From assembly GCF_003436275.1 (NCBI RefSeq), contig NZ_QSOP01000009.1, positions 26,212-90,211 on the forward strand: a DNA stretch of 64,000 nt. Direction: 5' to 3'. Shown here piece after piece: positions 49,817 through 57,351 of this stretch (position 1 is the first letter of the stretch; each line of letters starts with the position of its first letter). The stretch is from Collinsella sp. TM09-10AT. GTDB lineage: Bacteria > Actinomycetota > Coriobacteriia > Coriobacteriales > Coriobacteriaceae. The position numbers were made by a program, and so were the translations under genes. The notes below the pieces were generated by a model. It saw only the letters and a program-made list of their open reading frames with translations. It ran no database searches and was not told the origin of the DNA.

Positions 49817-50313
49817 TTGTTCTCACCCCTATCCTTCTCGACAGTACCGGCACATAGATGCTCGATGCGGTCCCTGATATCGTTGACCATCCAACTCGCA
49901 CCATACCCCGCACAGTGAGAACGCCTGCACACATCGTCCTCAGGTATACGTTCACAGCACAGGCCCACGGCGAGGTTGTAGCCGCACTCCAGATGTCCAC
50001 CGCGCGCGTCCCGTTGCAAAGCCTCACCGAGATCCTCCAGCAGCCTCTCGAAGCTGTCGGGCCTGCGGAGATAGCAGCAGTCGGCATACGCGTCCCTACC
50101 GGAACCAAGGTGCACGACCCACCGCTGAGACCAGGTCGAGAACTCGTACGACTCAACTTTAAGGAACCTCCCCTCCGCGTCGAACAGCTTCACGGTATCC
50201 AGCGGAATACGACCGCCCTCCGCGTCGACTGGGTGCAGCCGCCCCAGCGTCGGCAGCTGCACCACCTCCCCGTCCGCAGTCATTAAGCTATCGACCGCAA
50301 GGCGCTCACTCAT
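49813..50313 (-). CDS. Phage protein, unknown
   Basis: A 166-residue protein (GRFLKVESYEFSTWSQRWVV; DSFERLLEDLGEALQRDARG; CAGYGASWMVNDIRDRIEHL). It overlaps both neighbours by four bases. No family recognised. Confidence 0.6.
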   Translation of the reverse strand: MSERLAVDSLMTADGEVVQLPTLGRLHPVDAEGGRIPLDTVKLFDAEGRFLKVESYEFSTWSQRWVVHLGSGRDAYADCCYLRRPDSFERLLEDLGEALQRDARGGHLECGYNLAVGLCCERIPEDDVCRRSHCAGYGASWMVNDIRDRIEHLCAGTVEKDRGENK

Positions 50314-50882
50314 TTCTCGCTCCCTTCCTCATTGACCTCCGCCTGCAGGACGTCCCGCAGGGTGCCGATGCGCTCGATGGCGTCGTCGGGCGTGTGGCCG
50401 TCCCACTCGGGCGCTCGGTCGAGCGCCCTGCACGGGAACATGTCCCAGTAAGGCTCGACGTCGTAGTGGTAGGTGGCGGGGCCGGCGGGCGTGTCGATGC
50501 CCACGATGAACATGCCGTCGTACATCGTCCCGTCATGGTGGTGGAGCGACTTCCACGAGCGCCCGCGGAACATGGCCACGATCACCGAGAACAGCACCGC
50601 ACGGTGATGGTAGAGCTCGTCGAACGTGTGGTACCCGTCCGACGTGGAGCCCGTGACGGGCTCGGGGCTGATGAGCTCGGCGAGCTCGAGGACCTCGCTC
50701 TCATCGACGTTCACTATGCCGCCGACATCACGAGACGGATGAAGCCCAAGTGCATGCAGGACATCCTCCCCATCTGCGACGCACGCGACAGTCGGCCACG
50801 CGAAGGGGTTTTCCACAGCCTCGATTTCGAGATGCCGCAGGGCTCCCTTGGCCTCCTTGAACCACTCGTTCCTATCTCTCAT
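50310..50882 (-). CDS. Phage protein with WDGHT motif, unknown
   Basis: A 190-residue protein. The ATG at 50882 overlaps the upstream TGA and has GGAGCGGGAA upstream. FDELYHHRAVLFSVIVAMFR, SWKSLHHHDGTMYDGMFIVG and WDGHTPDDAIERIGTLRDVL occur in early-region proteins of many siphoviruses. Function unknown. Confidence 0.7.
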   Translation of the reverse strand: MRDRNEWFKEAKGALRHLEIEAVENPFAWPTVACVADGEDVLHALGLHPSRDVGGIVNVDESEVLELAELISPEPVTGSTSDGYHTFDELYHHRAVLFSVIVAMFRGRSWKSLHHHDGTMYDGMFIVGIDTPAGPATYHYDVEPYWDMFPCRALDRAPEWDGHTPDDAIERIGTLRDVLQAEVNEEGSEK

Positions 50883-51085
50883 TTCCCGCTCCATTCCTTC
50901 ACGATCTCCTTCTCCTCCGCGACCATGATCAGCGCCTTGTTGAGGCATCTCCTCGCCTGGCGCAGCTCATCGCAGATGTCGCACCCCTGTCGCAGCCTGT
51001 CGCACTCCCCGAGCGACCTCTTCGCGTCCTCGAGCCTGCCGACGGCGAGGTCGATCCAGTCGGCGGGTCCGCACACGTAGCTCAT
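50879..51085 (-). CDS. Small helical phage protein
   Basis: A 68-residue helical protein with four cysteines in the middle (CDRLRQGCDICDELRQARRC). It may bind zinc or form disulfides. Coupled by four-base overlaps to both neighbours. Confidence 0.58.
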   Translation of the reverse strand: MSYVCGPADWIDLAVGRLEDAKRSLGECDRLRQGCDICDELRQARRCLNKALIMVAEEKEIVKEWSGK

Positions 51086-51453
51086 CGCGACTCACCCCTC
51101 ACGCCGAAGACCTCCGCGAGGATGTCGCCGGGCGCGGCCACGAACGGATCCGCGCTGATCGGGTCGTACATGACCTCCAGGTAGTCGGGATAGCCGACGG
51201 TTATGCCCACGGTCCGGACCTTCACCTCGGTCTCCTCGCCGTCGCCGGCGGAATCGTCGGACTCGTCCACGGGCAGGCACTGGTAGCCCCAGATCACGCT
51301 CACCTCGTGCTCGTCCAGGATGGTCTTGGTGCGCTCGATTCGCATCCGGTAGCCGTCCACCGGCCTCGTGTCGTAGGTGTCGTCGGCCCAGGGAATCCGG
51401 TGCCTGTCGAGGGCGTCTCGGTAGGCCCTCATCACCGCTGAGATCTCGGTCAA
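51082..51453 (-). CDS. Phage protein, unknown
   Basis: A 123-residue acidic protein (IWGYQCLPVDESDDSAGDGE, VGITVGYPDYLEVMYDPISA). The start is TTG at 51453 after AGGAGAGAGG; the longer frame to 51528 overlaps the upstream gene without a ribosome site. No family recognised. Confidence 0.6.
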   Translation of the reverse strand: MTEISAVMRAYRDALDRHRIPWADDTYDTRPVDGYRMRIERTKTILDEHEVSVIWGYQCLPVDESDDSAGDGEETEVKVRTVGITVGYPDYLEVMYDPISADPFVAAPGDILAEVFGVRGESR

Positions 51454-51481
51454 AACCTCTCTCCTCTCCTTCTCAAAAGAA

Positions 51482-51853
51482 TTAGGTGTTCTTTGCGCCG
51501 GGAGCCTCCCCGACGGCGCCGTCTCCACCGTCTAGCGGCGGGAACCAAATCGCCTGCTGCCCCAGCTGCCCCGCCGCCGTTGGCACACCATTGGCACACC
51601 CGCGCTTCGGCTTCCCGCCCTTCGGGTCCTCGCCCTTCGGGTCCTCGCCCTTCGCGAGCTTGGCGATCTCCTCGTACAGGTCCTTCTCGCGCTGCCGGCG
51701 CGCAATCGCCGCGTCGCGCTTCTGGATCTTGGCCAGCAGCACGGCCTCCCTCCGCGACATGACGTTGGTCATGTAGACCTTCGTCAGGCTGAGCGGGCGG
51801 CCGTGTGAGGGGTCGGCCTTCTCGTTCCTGAGCATCTCCATGAGGGTGATCAT
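51482..51853 (-). CDS. Phage protein with short tandem repeat, unknown
   Basis: A 123-residue protein: basic helix (KIQKRDAAIARRQREKDLYE), then a KGEDP-KGEDP-KGGKP repeat and a Gly/Pro-rich tail. It overlaps the replication-gene end by four bases. The repeat lies in a 12-base DNA repeat. Function unknown. Confidence 0.55.
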   Translation of the reverse strand: MITLMEMLRNEKADPSHGRPLSLTKVYMTNVMSRREAVLLAKIQKRDAAIARRQREKDLYEEIAKLAKGEDPKGEDPKGGKPKRGCANGVPTAAGQLGQQAIWFPPLDGGDGAVGEAPGAKNT

Positions 51854-52266
51854 GACGCCTCCGCTATCTGGCGATCGAGCTCGGCTATGAGCTCGTCATC
51901 GGTCTTCACGGGCTGCCACACGGCGGCGCGCTCGACCTCCTGGGAGGTCTGCCCGCCGCGGGCCTTGCGGTCCGCGTCGAAGCCGACCTGCTTGCGGCTC
52001 CAGTTGCGGGCGAGCGCCCACACGTCGGTCACGGGCAGGCCGCTCGGCAGCGTCCACCCCTGCGCGGCGTAGTGGTCGAAGAACTGGCGGGCGTCGCCCC
52101 GGAGGCAGTTGGCGGCGAAGTACGCCTCCACGTCCTCGGCCGACGGGGGCTCGAAGTCATCGGGTGCTTGGCGGGCCGCGCTATAGCCCGCTAGGGCTAT
52201 CTCCTTCTCCTTCTCTTTCTGTTGGCTACCCCCCTCGCCCGCTGGGTCGGCTACCCCCTTGGACAC
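51850..52266 (-). CDS. C-terminal part of DUF6291-type replication protein
   Basis: A 138-residue frame (QQKEKEKEIALAGYSAARQA; EPPSAEDVEAYFAANCLRGD; FFDHYAAQGWTLPSGLPVTD, then ALARNWSRKQ). This is the usual C-terminal half of DUF6291-containing phage replication proteins. It overlaps 52226-52522 in another frame; a one-base shift in the G6 run near 52228 joins them. A GTG at 52266 could start it alone, but it has only a weak ribosome site. Confidence 0.6.
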   Translation of the reverse strand: MSKGVADPAGEGGSQQKEKEKEIALAGYSAARQAPDDFEPPSAEDVEAYFAANCLRGDARQFFDHYAAQGWTLPSGLPVTDVWALARNWSRKQVGFDADRKARGGQTSQEVERAAVWQPVKTDDELIAELDRQIAEAS

Positions 52267-52522
52267 CCCCTTGGCTACCCCCTTGGGTGGTTGCGATGCC
52301 GCCTGCCTTGGCGGCCCTCGCCTGCCCCCCGAGGCTGCCGTTGACCATGGCGTCGATGCGGCCCCTCGCGAAGGTGAACGCCGCCATGGTGGTGGGCTTA
52401 AGCTTTGGCTCGATGCCCTCGTAGCCGTAGCGCAGCATCGCCCACGCGAGCGCCATGCCCTCCCTGTCGCCCAGGGCGCGGCAGCCCTCGTAGAAGTCCC
52501 TGTTGAAGTTGAAGTTATTCAT
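52226..52522 (-). CDS. N-terminal part of DUF6291-type replication protein
   Basis: A 98-residue frame (NFNFNRDFYEGCRALGDREG; YEGIEPKLKPTTMAAFTFAR; RIDAMVNGSLGGQARAAKAG) matching the DUF6291 domain that begins many phage replication/DnaD-like proteins. It ends in a Gly/Gln repeat (12-base units CAAGGGGGTAGC) at a TAG after GGGGGG. The ATG at 52522 overlaps the recombinase stop. Confidence 0.65.
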   Translation of the reverse strand: MNNFNFNRDFYEGCRALGDREGMALAWAMLRYGYEGIEPKLKPTTMAAFTFARGRIDAMVNGSLGGQARAAKAGGIATTQGGSQGGVQGGSRPSGRGG

Positions 52523-53708
52523 CCGTATCACCCCCGCAGATCGAATCGGTAAAGGCCGCGGCGGCGGCCTGGTCGCGGCCCGGCATGACCGAGCCGTAGA
52601 TGTCGAGCGTCGTCTTGACGCTCGCGTGCCCCAGACGCTCCTGGATGGTCCTCATGTCGAACCCGTTCATGAGCAGCCATGAGGCGTGCGTGTGCCTCAG
52701 GGAGTGGAACACCGTCTCCTCCGGCAGCCCCAGGTCCCTCACGAGCGACTTGAAGCGGCTCGTCACGGTGGACGGGCGCGCGATGCCGCCTGCCGGCCCG
52801 AAGGTCACCACCAGCGCCGCCGGGCCCTTGCGCGAGAGCCACGTGTCCTGCCACTCCAGGTGGCGCTGCAGCTGCGCCTCCACCGCCGGGGCGAGCGCCA
52901 CGTTGCGCACGCGCCTGCCCTTGGTGTAGGCCTGCCGGTGCAGCTCGGGGTGCTCGACCGCCTGTCCCACGACGTGCAGGTCGTGCAGGGCGCGGCGCCA
53001 GTCTCGGCGCTGCAGCCCGCAGACCTCCCCGCAGCGCAGTCCCGTGTTGAGGGCGAGGTAGACCGCCATGGCCTCGGTGCGCCGCGAGATGTTGGCGCTC
53101 GAGGCGGATCGCGAGGACATGGCGGAGACCAGCGCGCGGGACAGCTCGTCGGTATCGCACTCGGACAGCGCGAAGGGCTCGACGGGGTCGGGCGAGGGCG
53201 CGGGGACGTCGAGCATGATGTCCCGCCCCAGCGCCGGCTGCCACGAGCGGTAGGCGCCCTTCAGCAGCGCGTGCATCTTGAGCAACGTCTTGGGCGACAG
53301 CCCCTTGCCCGTCCTTGGGGCGAGCAGCATACGGTAGGCGGCCGACACGTCCCAAGGCTCAAGCTGGTCGTAGGGCAGGCGCCCGATAGTCGGCTCCACC
53401 ATCGTCCTGACCACGCTGCGGTACGTGGCCACGGAGTTGTCGGACAGGCCGTTGACGGGGTCGGAGATGTACGTCTCGAGCATCGAGGACAGGCGCTTGG
53501 AGCTGTCCCGGGCCGACGACGGGTCGAACGTGGCCGCCCACCTGTCGCACTCGACCTGGGCCTGCTCGCGCGTCAGCTCCGCGTCCCACGACCTGTACGG
53601 CCTGATCCGCCTTCCGGTCACGCGGTCGGTGCCCATGTAGGGGCGGGCGAACCATCTGCCGTCCGCCCCGCGCTGCACGACCGCCCGGCGGTCGCTAGAT
53701 GTCTGCAT
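52515..53708 (-). CDS. Second tyrosine recombinase, inside the early operon
   Basis: A 397-residue tyrosine recombinase with a complete catalytic set: Arg in ALNTGLRCGEVCGL, HxxR in VFHSLRHTHASWLL, His in ERLGHASVKTTLDIYG and the Tyr in the last of these. The N-terminal arm-binding (AP2-like) part has PYMGTDRVTGRRIRPYRSWD. The ATG at 53708 lies within the end of the upstream gene and the stop overlaps the replication gene, so it is part of the leftward operon and not near either att site. Its target is unknown. Confidence 0.88.
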   Translation of the reverse strand: MQTSSDRRAVVQRGADGRWFARPYMGTDRVTGRRIRPYRSWDAELTREQAQVECDRWAATFDPSSARDSSKRLSSMLETYISDPVNGLSDNSVATYRSVVRTMVEPTIGRLPYDQLEPWDVSAAYRMLLAPRTGKGLSPKTLLKMHALLKGAYRSWQPALGRDIMLDVPAPSPDPVEPFALSECDTDELSRALVSAMSSRSASSANISRRTEAMAVYLALNTGLRCGEVCGLQRRDWRRALHDLHVVGQAVEHPELHRQAYTKGRRVRNVALAPAVEAQLQRHLEWQDTWLSRKGPAALVVTFGPAGGIARPSTVTSRFKSLVRDLGLPEETVFHSLRHTHASWLLMNGFDMRTIQERLGHASVKTTLDIYGSVMPGRDQAAAAAFTDSICGGDTDE

Positions 53709-54051
53709 CGACGCCCAGCTCCGCAGCCATGTCGCGGATCTCCCTGCGCGCGTCCAGGTCGGTGGTCTGGATGCTGTCGGCGTGCCCATGGGGGTTCGCG
53801 CCGAGCGCGGCTATGAGCACGAGCTTGCGCGCGTTCCTGTCCGGGACGCCCGCCTGGCTGAAGGCCGCGCAGAGCGTGTCGGTGCACTCGCAGGCGAGCG
53901 CGAACAGGTCGCTGATGTCGGTCGGGCCCAGGAAGCAAGAGTCGCCGGAGCCGTCCCCTTTGGCGGTCGCGACCGTCGCGCAGCGGCACTCGAAAGCGCG
54001 GACCTCGCCGCACGCCTCGACCGTCACCCTGACCTTCTTCTCGCTACTCAT
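53695..54051 (-). CDS. Phage early protein, unknown
   Basis: A 118-residue protein with six cysteines (FECRCATVAT, ALACECTDTLCAAF). The ATG at 54051 follows AGGAGAAGG and overlaps the parB-like stop. No family recognised. Confidence 0.58.
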   Translation of the reverse strand: MSSEKKVRVTVEACGEVRAFECRCATVATAKGDGSGDSCFLGPTDISDLFALACECTDTLCAAFSQAGVPDRNARKLVLIAALGANPHGHADSIQTTDLDARREIRDMAAELGVDADI

Positions 54052-55297
54052 CCTTCTCCTCCTCCTTGGCGCTCGCCTGCACCCTCTCCATGAGCCACAC
54101 GTCCTCCTCGCCGGGCTCGAAGCCCGCGGAGCAGAAGATGTCATAGTGGTCGAGCCACGCCTCCGCGTCGTCGCCGCCCCAGCGGTTGTTGAGCTGGGCC
54201 ATGTCCTTGGCTGCCGCCATGAGCCAGCAGCCGGCCTCGTACTCGCTGGGCCTGCAGGCCTTGAGGTTGCGGGCGAACTCGTCTCGCACGAGCCCGAAAC
54301 GCCCCTCGTTCTCGGGGTGGCTGTCGCCGCCCATCGCCATGAGCAGCGCGGGCGGGTCCTCGCGGCCCACGCGCACCTCCATCATGAGGTCCTTGGACAT
54401 GGCGAAGGCGCCGGACGACACGAAGCCGATCAGGCTCCTGTACAGTTCCTCGAGCGCCGCCTTCTCGCGCTCGGCCTCCTGCTCGGCCCGGATCTCCTCC
54501 TCGGTCTTCTCGGGCGCGGCGCCCGAGCCGTCATCCGGCTCGTAGAGATCCCAGTAGCTGCCCTTCCACACGGCGACGGTGCCGGCGGCGAACTCCTTCC
54601 CCTCGAGTTTCTGGGCGGCGAGGCCGACGTTGACCCAGTCCGTGTAGTTGAAACCCTCGGGCTGCTCCTTCACGACCGGGATGCCCGCATCGCCGAAGGC
54701 GTCGTAGTCCTCGGCCTTGGCCTCCTCGCGCTCGACGCGGCGGCGGATGCTGTCGGCCTTGCCCGCCCAGCCGTCACCGGCGGCGAGAACCGCCTCGACA
54801 TCCTTCTCGTCGTCGAAGGCGCTCGCGGCCTCGAGCTGATCGAGCGTCACCTGGCGACCCTCGATACTCCCGCGCAGCCTGCGCGCAGCCCGGATCTGCC
54901 CGGCGGTGGCTCGGCTCGCGCGCTCGATGCGCTGCTCGTCGATGCCCAGCACGAGCATCTGCTGCACGCCTCGTGCGCGCTCGGCCTCGGTCAGCTGGCG
55001 CTTGTCATCGGTGGCAAGCATGGCCACAAGCTCGTTGGCCTCGTCCATGCTCTCCGCCACCAGCGCGGACACCTCGCGGTCCTCCCCGTAGATGGACGAC
55101 AGCGCGCGGTAGCGGCGCTCGCCGTCCACGATGCGGTAGACGTTGCCGTCCGCCACCACCACGGGCGGGTTCAGCGGCTCACCGCCGGTCGCCTCGATAC
55201 TGCGGGCCAGGGCGCCGATGTCGCCGAAGTCCTCGCGCGGGTTCTGCTCGCTCGGGCGGATGTCGCCCAGGCGAACCTGCCTCTTCTCGAATTGCAT
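54044..55297 (-). CDS. ParB/RepB-like partition or nuclease-domain protein
   Basis: A 417-residue protein. The N-terminal ParB domain has LGDIRPSEQNPREDFGDIGA, NPPVVVADGNVYRIVDGERR (the GERR box binds CTP in ParB) and a helix-turn-helix region (LTEAERARGVQQMLVLGIDE, then RASRATAGQIRAARRL). The C-terminal ~200 residues are specific to phage proteins. No ParA is nearby. It may bind the phage genome as an early regulator or replication helper. Confidence 0.8.
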   Translation of the reverse strand: MQFEKRQVRLGDIRPSEQNPREDFGDIGALARSIEATGGEPLNPPVVVADGNVYRIVDGERRYRALSSIYGEDREVSALVAESMDEANELVAMLATDDKRQLTEAERARGVQQMLVLGIDEQRIERASRATAGQIRAARRLRGSIEGRQVTLDQLEAASAFDDEKDVEAVLAAGDGWAGKADSIRRRVEREEAKAEDYDAFGDAGIPVVKEQPEGFNYTDWVNVGLAAQKLEGKEFAAGTVAVWKGSYWDLYEPDDGSGAAPEKTEEEIRAEQEAEREKAALEELYRSLIGFVSSGAFAMSKDLMMEVRVGREDPPALLMAMGGDSHPENEGRFGLVRDEFARNLKACRPSEYEAGCWLMAAAKDMAQLNNRWGGDDAEAWLDHYDIFCSAGFEPGEEDVWLMERVQASAKEEEKDE

Positions 55298-55307
55298 GTC
55301 ATTCCTC

Positions 55308-55466
55308 CTAGTAGTACATCCCGCTCGGGGCGGTCCCCTCGATGGCGCCGGCGACGGCGATCAGGCCGATGAGCGCCACGGCGCACGCGACGCTGCGCAC
55401 ACGCTCGGGAAGCGACTCCCACCACTCGCCGAGCCTGCAGCCGGCATCCCAGATAAGGTCGCCCAT
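55308..55466 (-). CDS. Small single-span membrane protein
   Basis: A 52-residue protein (LIWDAGCRLGEWWESLPERV, then ACAVALIGLIAVAGAIEGTA) with one membrane helix. The ATG overlaps the upstream TGA by one base. No family recognised. Confidence 0.55.
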   Translation of the reverse strand: MGDLIWDAGCRLGEWWESLPERVRSVACAVALIGLIAVAGAIEGTAPSGMYY

Positions 55467-55696
55467 CACGCCACCCGCCTCGGTCGGCGCGCCGGCACGC
55501 AGTCGGGCGACGGCAGCGCCGGCACCGCCCCGCGCGCCATGATGGCGGCATCGATGTCCTCGCTGCGCACCACCTCGCGCGAGCTGTTGGGGTTGAGCGA
55601 CGGGTAGCGCGGTATCACGCCCTGCATGACCATCGCGCGGAACGTGACGTTGTCGCAGCAGGCGTAACGCGCGCCCTTGGCTATAGACATCCACAT
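55466..55696 (-). CDS. Small DNA-binding protein, helix-turn-helix-like
   Basis: A 76-residue protein (SIAKGARYACCDNVTFRAMV; GVIPRYPSLNPNSSREVVRS; EDIDAAIMARG) with the order helix-turn-helix-wing typical of MerR/excisionase-like small DNA-binding proteins. It could be the excisionase or an early regulator. AGGAGAAGG precedes the ATG. Confidence 0.58.
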   Translation of the reverse strand: MWMSIAKGARYACCDNVTFRAMVMQGVIPRYPSLNPNSSREVVRSEDIDAAIMARGAVPALPSPDCVPARRPRRVA

Positions 55697-55732
55697 GGCC
55701 TTCTCCTTTCATTCGTTGAGCCAATCCCTTGC

Positions 55733-55907
55733 CGGAGGGCCGCGCCGATAGATGCGGCCGGAGGGCGCTCCCCCGCCAAAGGGAGCGGTGCCGCCGCCCC
55801 GCCAAGTCGGCGGCGGACACCTTATGGGTCGGATGTAGGGAGTCCGACCCCGTCGCGCCACGGGCCCCGTGGAATGGGGGCGGTGCGGAACCCGTGGCGC
55901 GACGGGG
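55733..55907. other. Dense hairpin region with a 17-bp perfect inverted repeat
   Basis: Within a 224-base gap without genes: a 17-bp perfect inverted repeat (55848-55864 and 55891-55907), GGGTCGGA/TCCGACCC (55826-55850), CGCTCCC/GGGAGCG near 55770-55790 and a direct repeat GCCGGAGGGC near 55733 and 55758. Possibly a structured RNA, operator or origin. Confidence 0.7.
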
Positions 55908-55920
55908 GCTGACTCCGCCG

Positions 55921-55989
55921 TCAGCGGCGCATGAGGCCGAGCCCGACCCCGAACAGGAACGCGAAGGAAAGTGCGAGAATGAAACCCAT
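55921..55989 (-). CDS. Mini membrane protein of 22 residues
   Basis: MGFILALSFAFLFGVGLGLM plus two Arg: one hydrophobic helix and a basic end. AAGGAGG lies six bases before the ATG at 55989, one of the strongest ribosome sites in the region, which is the main reason to accept it. It begins the leftward transcript opposite to 56017-56481. Confidence 0.5.
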   Translation of the reverse strand: MGFILALSFAFLFGVGLGLMRR

Positions 55990-56016
55990 GGAAACCTCCT
56001 TGGAAGGGAATTGAAG

Positions 56017-56481
56017 ATGAACAGAGCGCTCAGGGCGGCAAAGGAGAACATCGACCTGCTGGTCACCATCGCGGGCGCGGTCGGGTTCGGCTCGGTCGCC
56101 GCGATGGCCGAGGACGCCCGCCAGATGATCGCCGAGCACCCGGCCTCGTGCCTCCTCCTGACCGGCGCCGCCGCGATGCTCGGGTACGCGACCGCGCGCA
56201 TCGTCTCCGCGAGGAGCGCCTGGGCAACGCGCCGGAGGATGGACGAACGGCTCTCCGCCGTATTCCTCGGCATGTCGAGGAGGCGGAAGGAGCTGGTGTC
56301 CCGCGCGCTCGACGAGGGCTCCGTCAGCCTCTCCCCGCTCGATGCCGACGCCCTCGCGCTGTGCGAGCTCGGCATCTTCGGCACGCCGCCGGTCGGCTCG
56401 ATGCTCACCGCGACCGACTTCTCCATCAGGCCCGCGGTGATCAGGGCGATCGCCGGGCACCGCTCCGAATGGCTCGCCTAG
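56017..56481 (+). CDS. Two-span membrane protein, possibly superinfection exclusion
   Basis: A 154-residue protein on the plus strand among minus-strand early genes. Two hydrophobic helices (LLVTIAGAVGFGSVAAMA and CLLLTGAAAMLGYATARIV) are followed by a basic loop and a small C-terminal domain (GSVSLSPLDADALALCELGI). The design resembles SieB-type superinfection exclusion proteins, but this is by layout only. GGAAGGGAATTGAAG precedes the ATG. Opposite orientation fits expression in the lysogen. Confidence 0.6.
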   Translation: MNRALRAAKENIDLLVTIAGAVGFGSVAAMAEDARQMIAEHPASCLLLTGAAAMLGYATARIVSARSAWATRRRMDERLSAVFLGMSRRRKELVSRALDEGSVSLSPLDADALALCELGIFGTPPVGSMLTATDFSIRPAVIRAIAGHRSEWLA

Positions 56482-56639
56482 CGCGCCCATAGCGACCCGA
56501 CCACCCACGCCGCGATGAACGGCAGCGCGGCGGCAAAGCAGCAGCGCGCCAGGCCGTAGGCGCCCTGGCCGACGCATAGCCACCCGGCGGCGTCCATGAC
56601 GGCGGCCGAGGCCAGCAGCGCCCGCCTCTTCCCCGTCAT
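56478..56639 (-). CDS. Small membrane protein
   Basis: A 53-residue protein with two hydrophobic stretches (ALLASAAVMDAAGWLCVGQG and CCFAAALPFIAAWVVGSLWA). Its ATG overlaps the upstream TGA (ATGA). It converges with 56017-56481 with a four-base overlap. No family recognised. Confidence 0.5.
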   Translation of the reverse strand: MTGKRRALLASAAVMDAAGWLCVGQGAYGLARCCFAAALPFIAAWVVGSLWAR

Positions 56640-56938
56640 TCCTCTTCCTCCAGATCCTCCATGGGCACGCCCCACCATTCCTCGTCGAGAGAGAGCACGC
56701 GCACGAGCATGCCGCCGCTCCACCGGTAGCCCTTCCCCTTCACCCTGACGGTTGCCTCGCTGAAGACCGAGTAGGCCCAGCCGTGGAGCTCCCCCAGCTC
56801 GGCCGTCGAGGTCTCGACGAGGTCGATATCGAGGTCCTCGGGAAAGAGAAACTCCGCCCGGATCCTGCGCCTGAGGCTCTCCTCCGTCTCGTAGAGGACG
56901 CCGTCCCTCTCCCTGAACGTGAACACCTGATCGATCAT
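56636..56938 (-). CDS. Phage early protein, unknown
   Basis: A 100-residue acidic protein (VFTFRERDGVLYETEESLRR; GKGYRWSGGMLVRVLSLDEE; EEWWGVPMEDLEEEE). AGGAGAAGG precedes the ATG. It is the second gene of the early leftward operon after the cro-like gene. No family recognised. Confidence 0.6.
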   Translation of the reverse strand: MIDQVFTFRERDGVLYETEESLRRRIRAEFLFPEDLDIDLVETSTAELGELHGWAYSVFSEATVRVKGKGYRWSGGMLVRVLSLDEEWWGVPMEDLEEEE

Positions 56939-56975
56939 GACCTTCTCCTTTCAGCAGTTCGTTAGCGGGCCGCGG

Positions 56976-57206
56976 CTACGCAGCCTCGTCCGTGTTCCAG
57001 CCCATCAGGTCGTTGGGCGTGCAGCCGAGGGCCAACCCCAACGCCGCGAGGCTCTCGAGCGATGGTGTCGAAGCCTTTGTCAGGTAGTTGCGGATGCTGT
57101 AGACCGACACGCCCGAAGCCGTAGATAGTTCCTCGGCAGTCTTGATGTCGGCATGCGCCATGGCGACGCGCAGGTTATGCGGGAATGTCGCTTTGACATC
57201 GACCAT
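56976..57206 (-). CDS. Cro-like helix-turn-helix regulator
   Basis: A 76-residue XRE-type protein (NLRVAMAHADIKTAEELSTA; SGVSVYSIRNYLTKASTPSL). It shares the end CTPNDLMGW with the CTPNDLCGW of the divergent repressor, so the two have a common origin. First gene of the leftward lytic transcript, facing the repressor across three operators. Role as Cro is inferred. Confidence 0.8.
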   Translation of the reverse strand: MVDVKATFPHNLRVAMAHADIKTAEELSTASGVSVYSIRNYLTKASTPSLESLAALGLALGCTPNDLMGWNTDEAA

Positions 57207-57227
57207 AAACTTCTCCCTTCTTCGTAA

Positions 57228-57306
57228 GTACTAGGTTCTTAGTACACCACTGACTTTACTACTGGGTTCCTAGTAGTGCAAGCATAAATTACCAATTTCT
57301 TAGTAC
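57228..57306. promoter_or_regulatory. Lysogeny switch: three operators spaced by about three helical turns
   Basis: O1 57228-57245 (GTACTAGGTTCTTAGTAC), O2 57258-57277 (ACTACTGGGTTCCTAGTAGT) and O3 57289-57306 (right half TTCTTAGTAC identical to O1, left half degenerate). Centres are about 31 and 30 bases apart. They lie between the cro-like and cI-like genes and overlap both likely promoters. Confidence 0.8.
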
Positions 57307-57351
57307 TTAGTTCGCAAATCGCTTATACTTCTCTCTAAAGGAGGTATGGAT

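Noticed and set aside
52226-52233. Canonical -1 programmed frameshift in the replication gene
   Set aside because: The shift needed at the G6 run is +1 (or -2); the heptamer does not follow X-XXY-YYZ in the zero frame.
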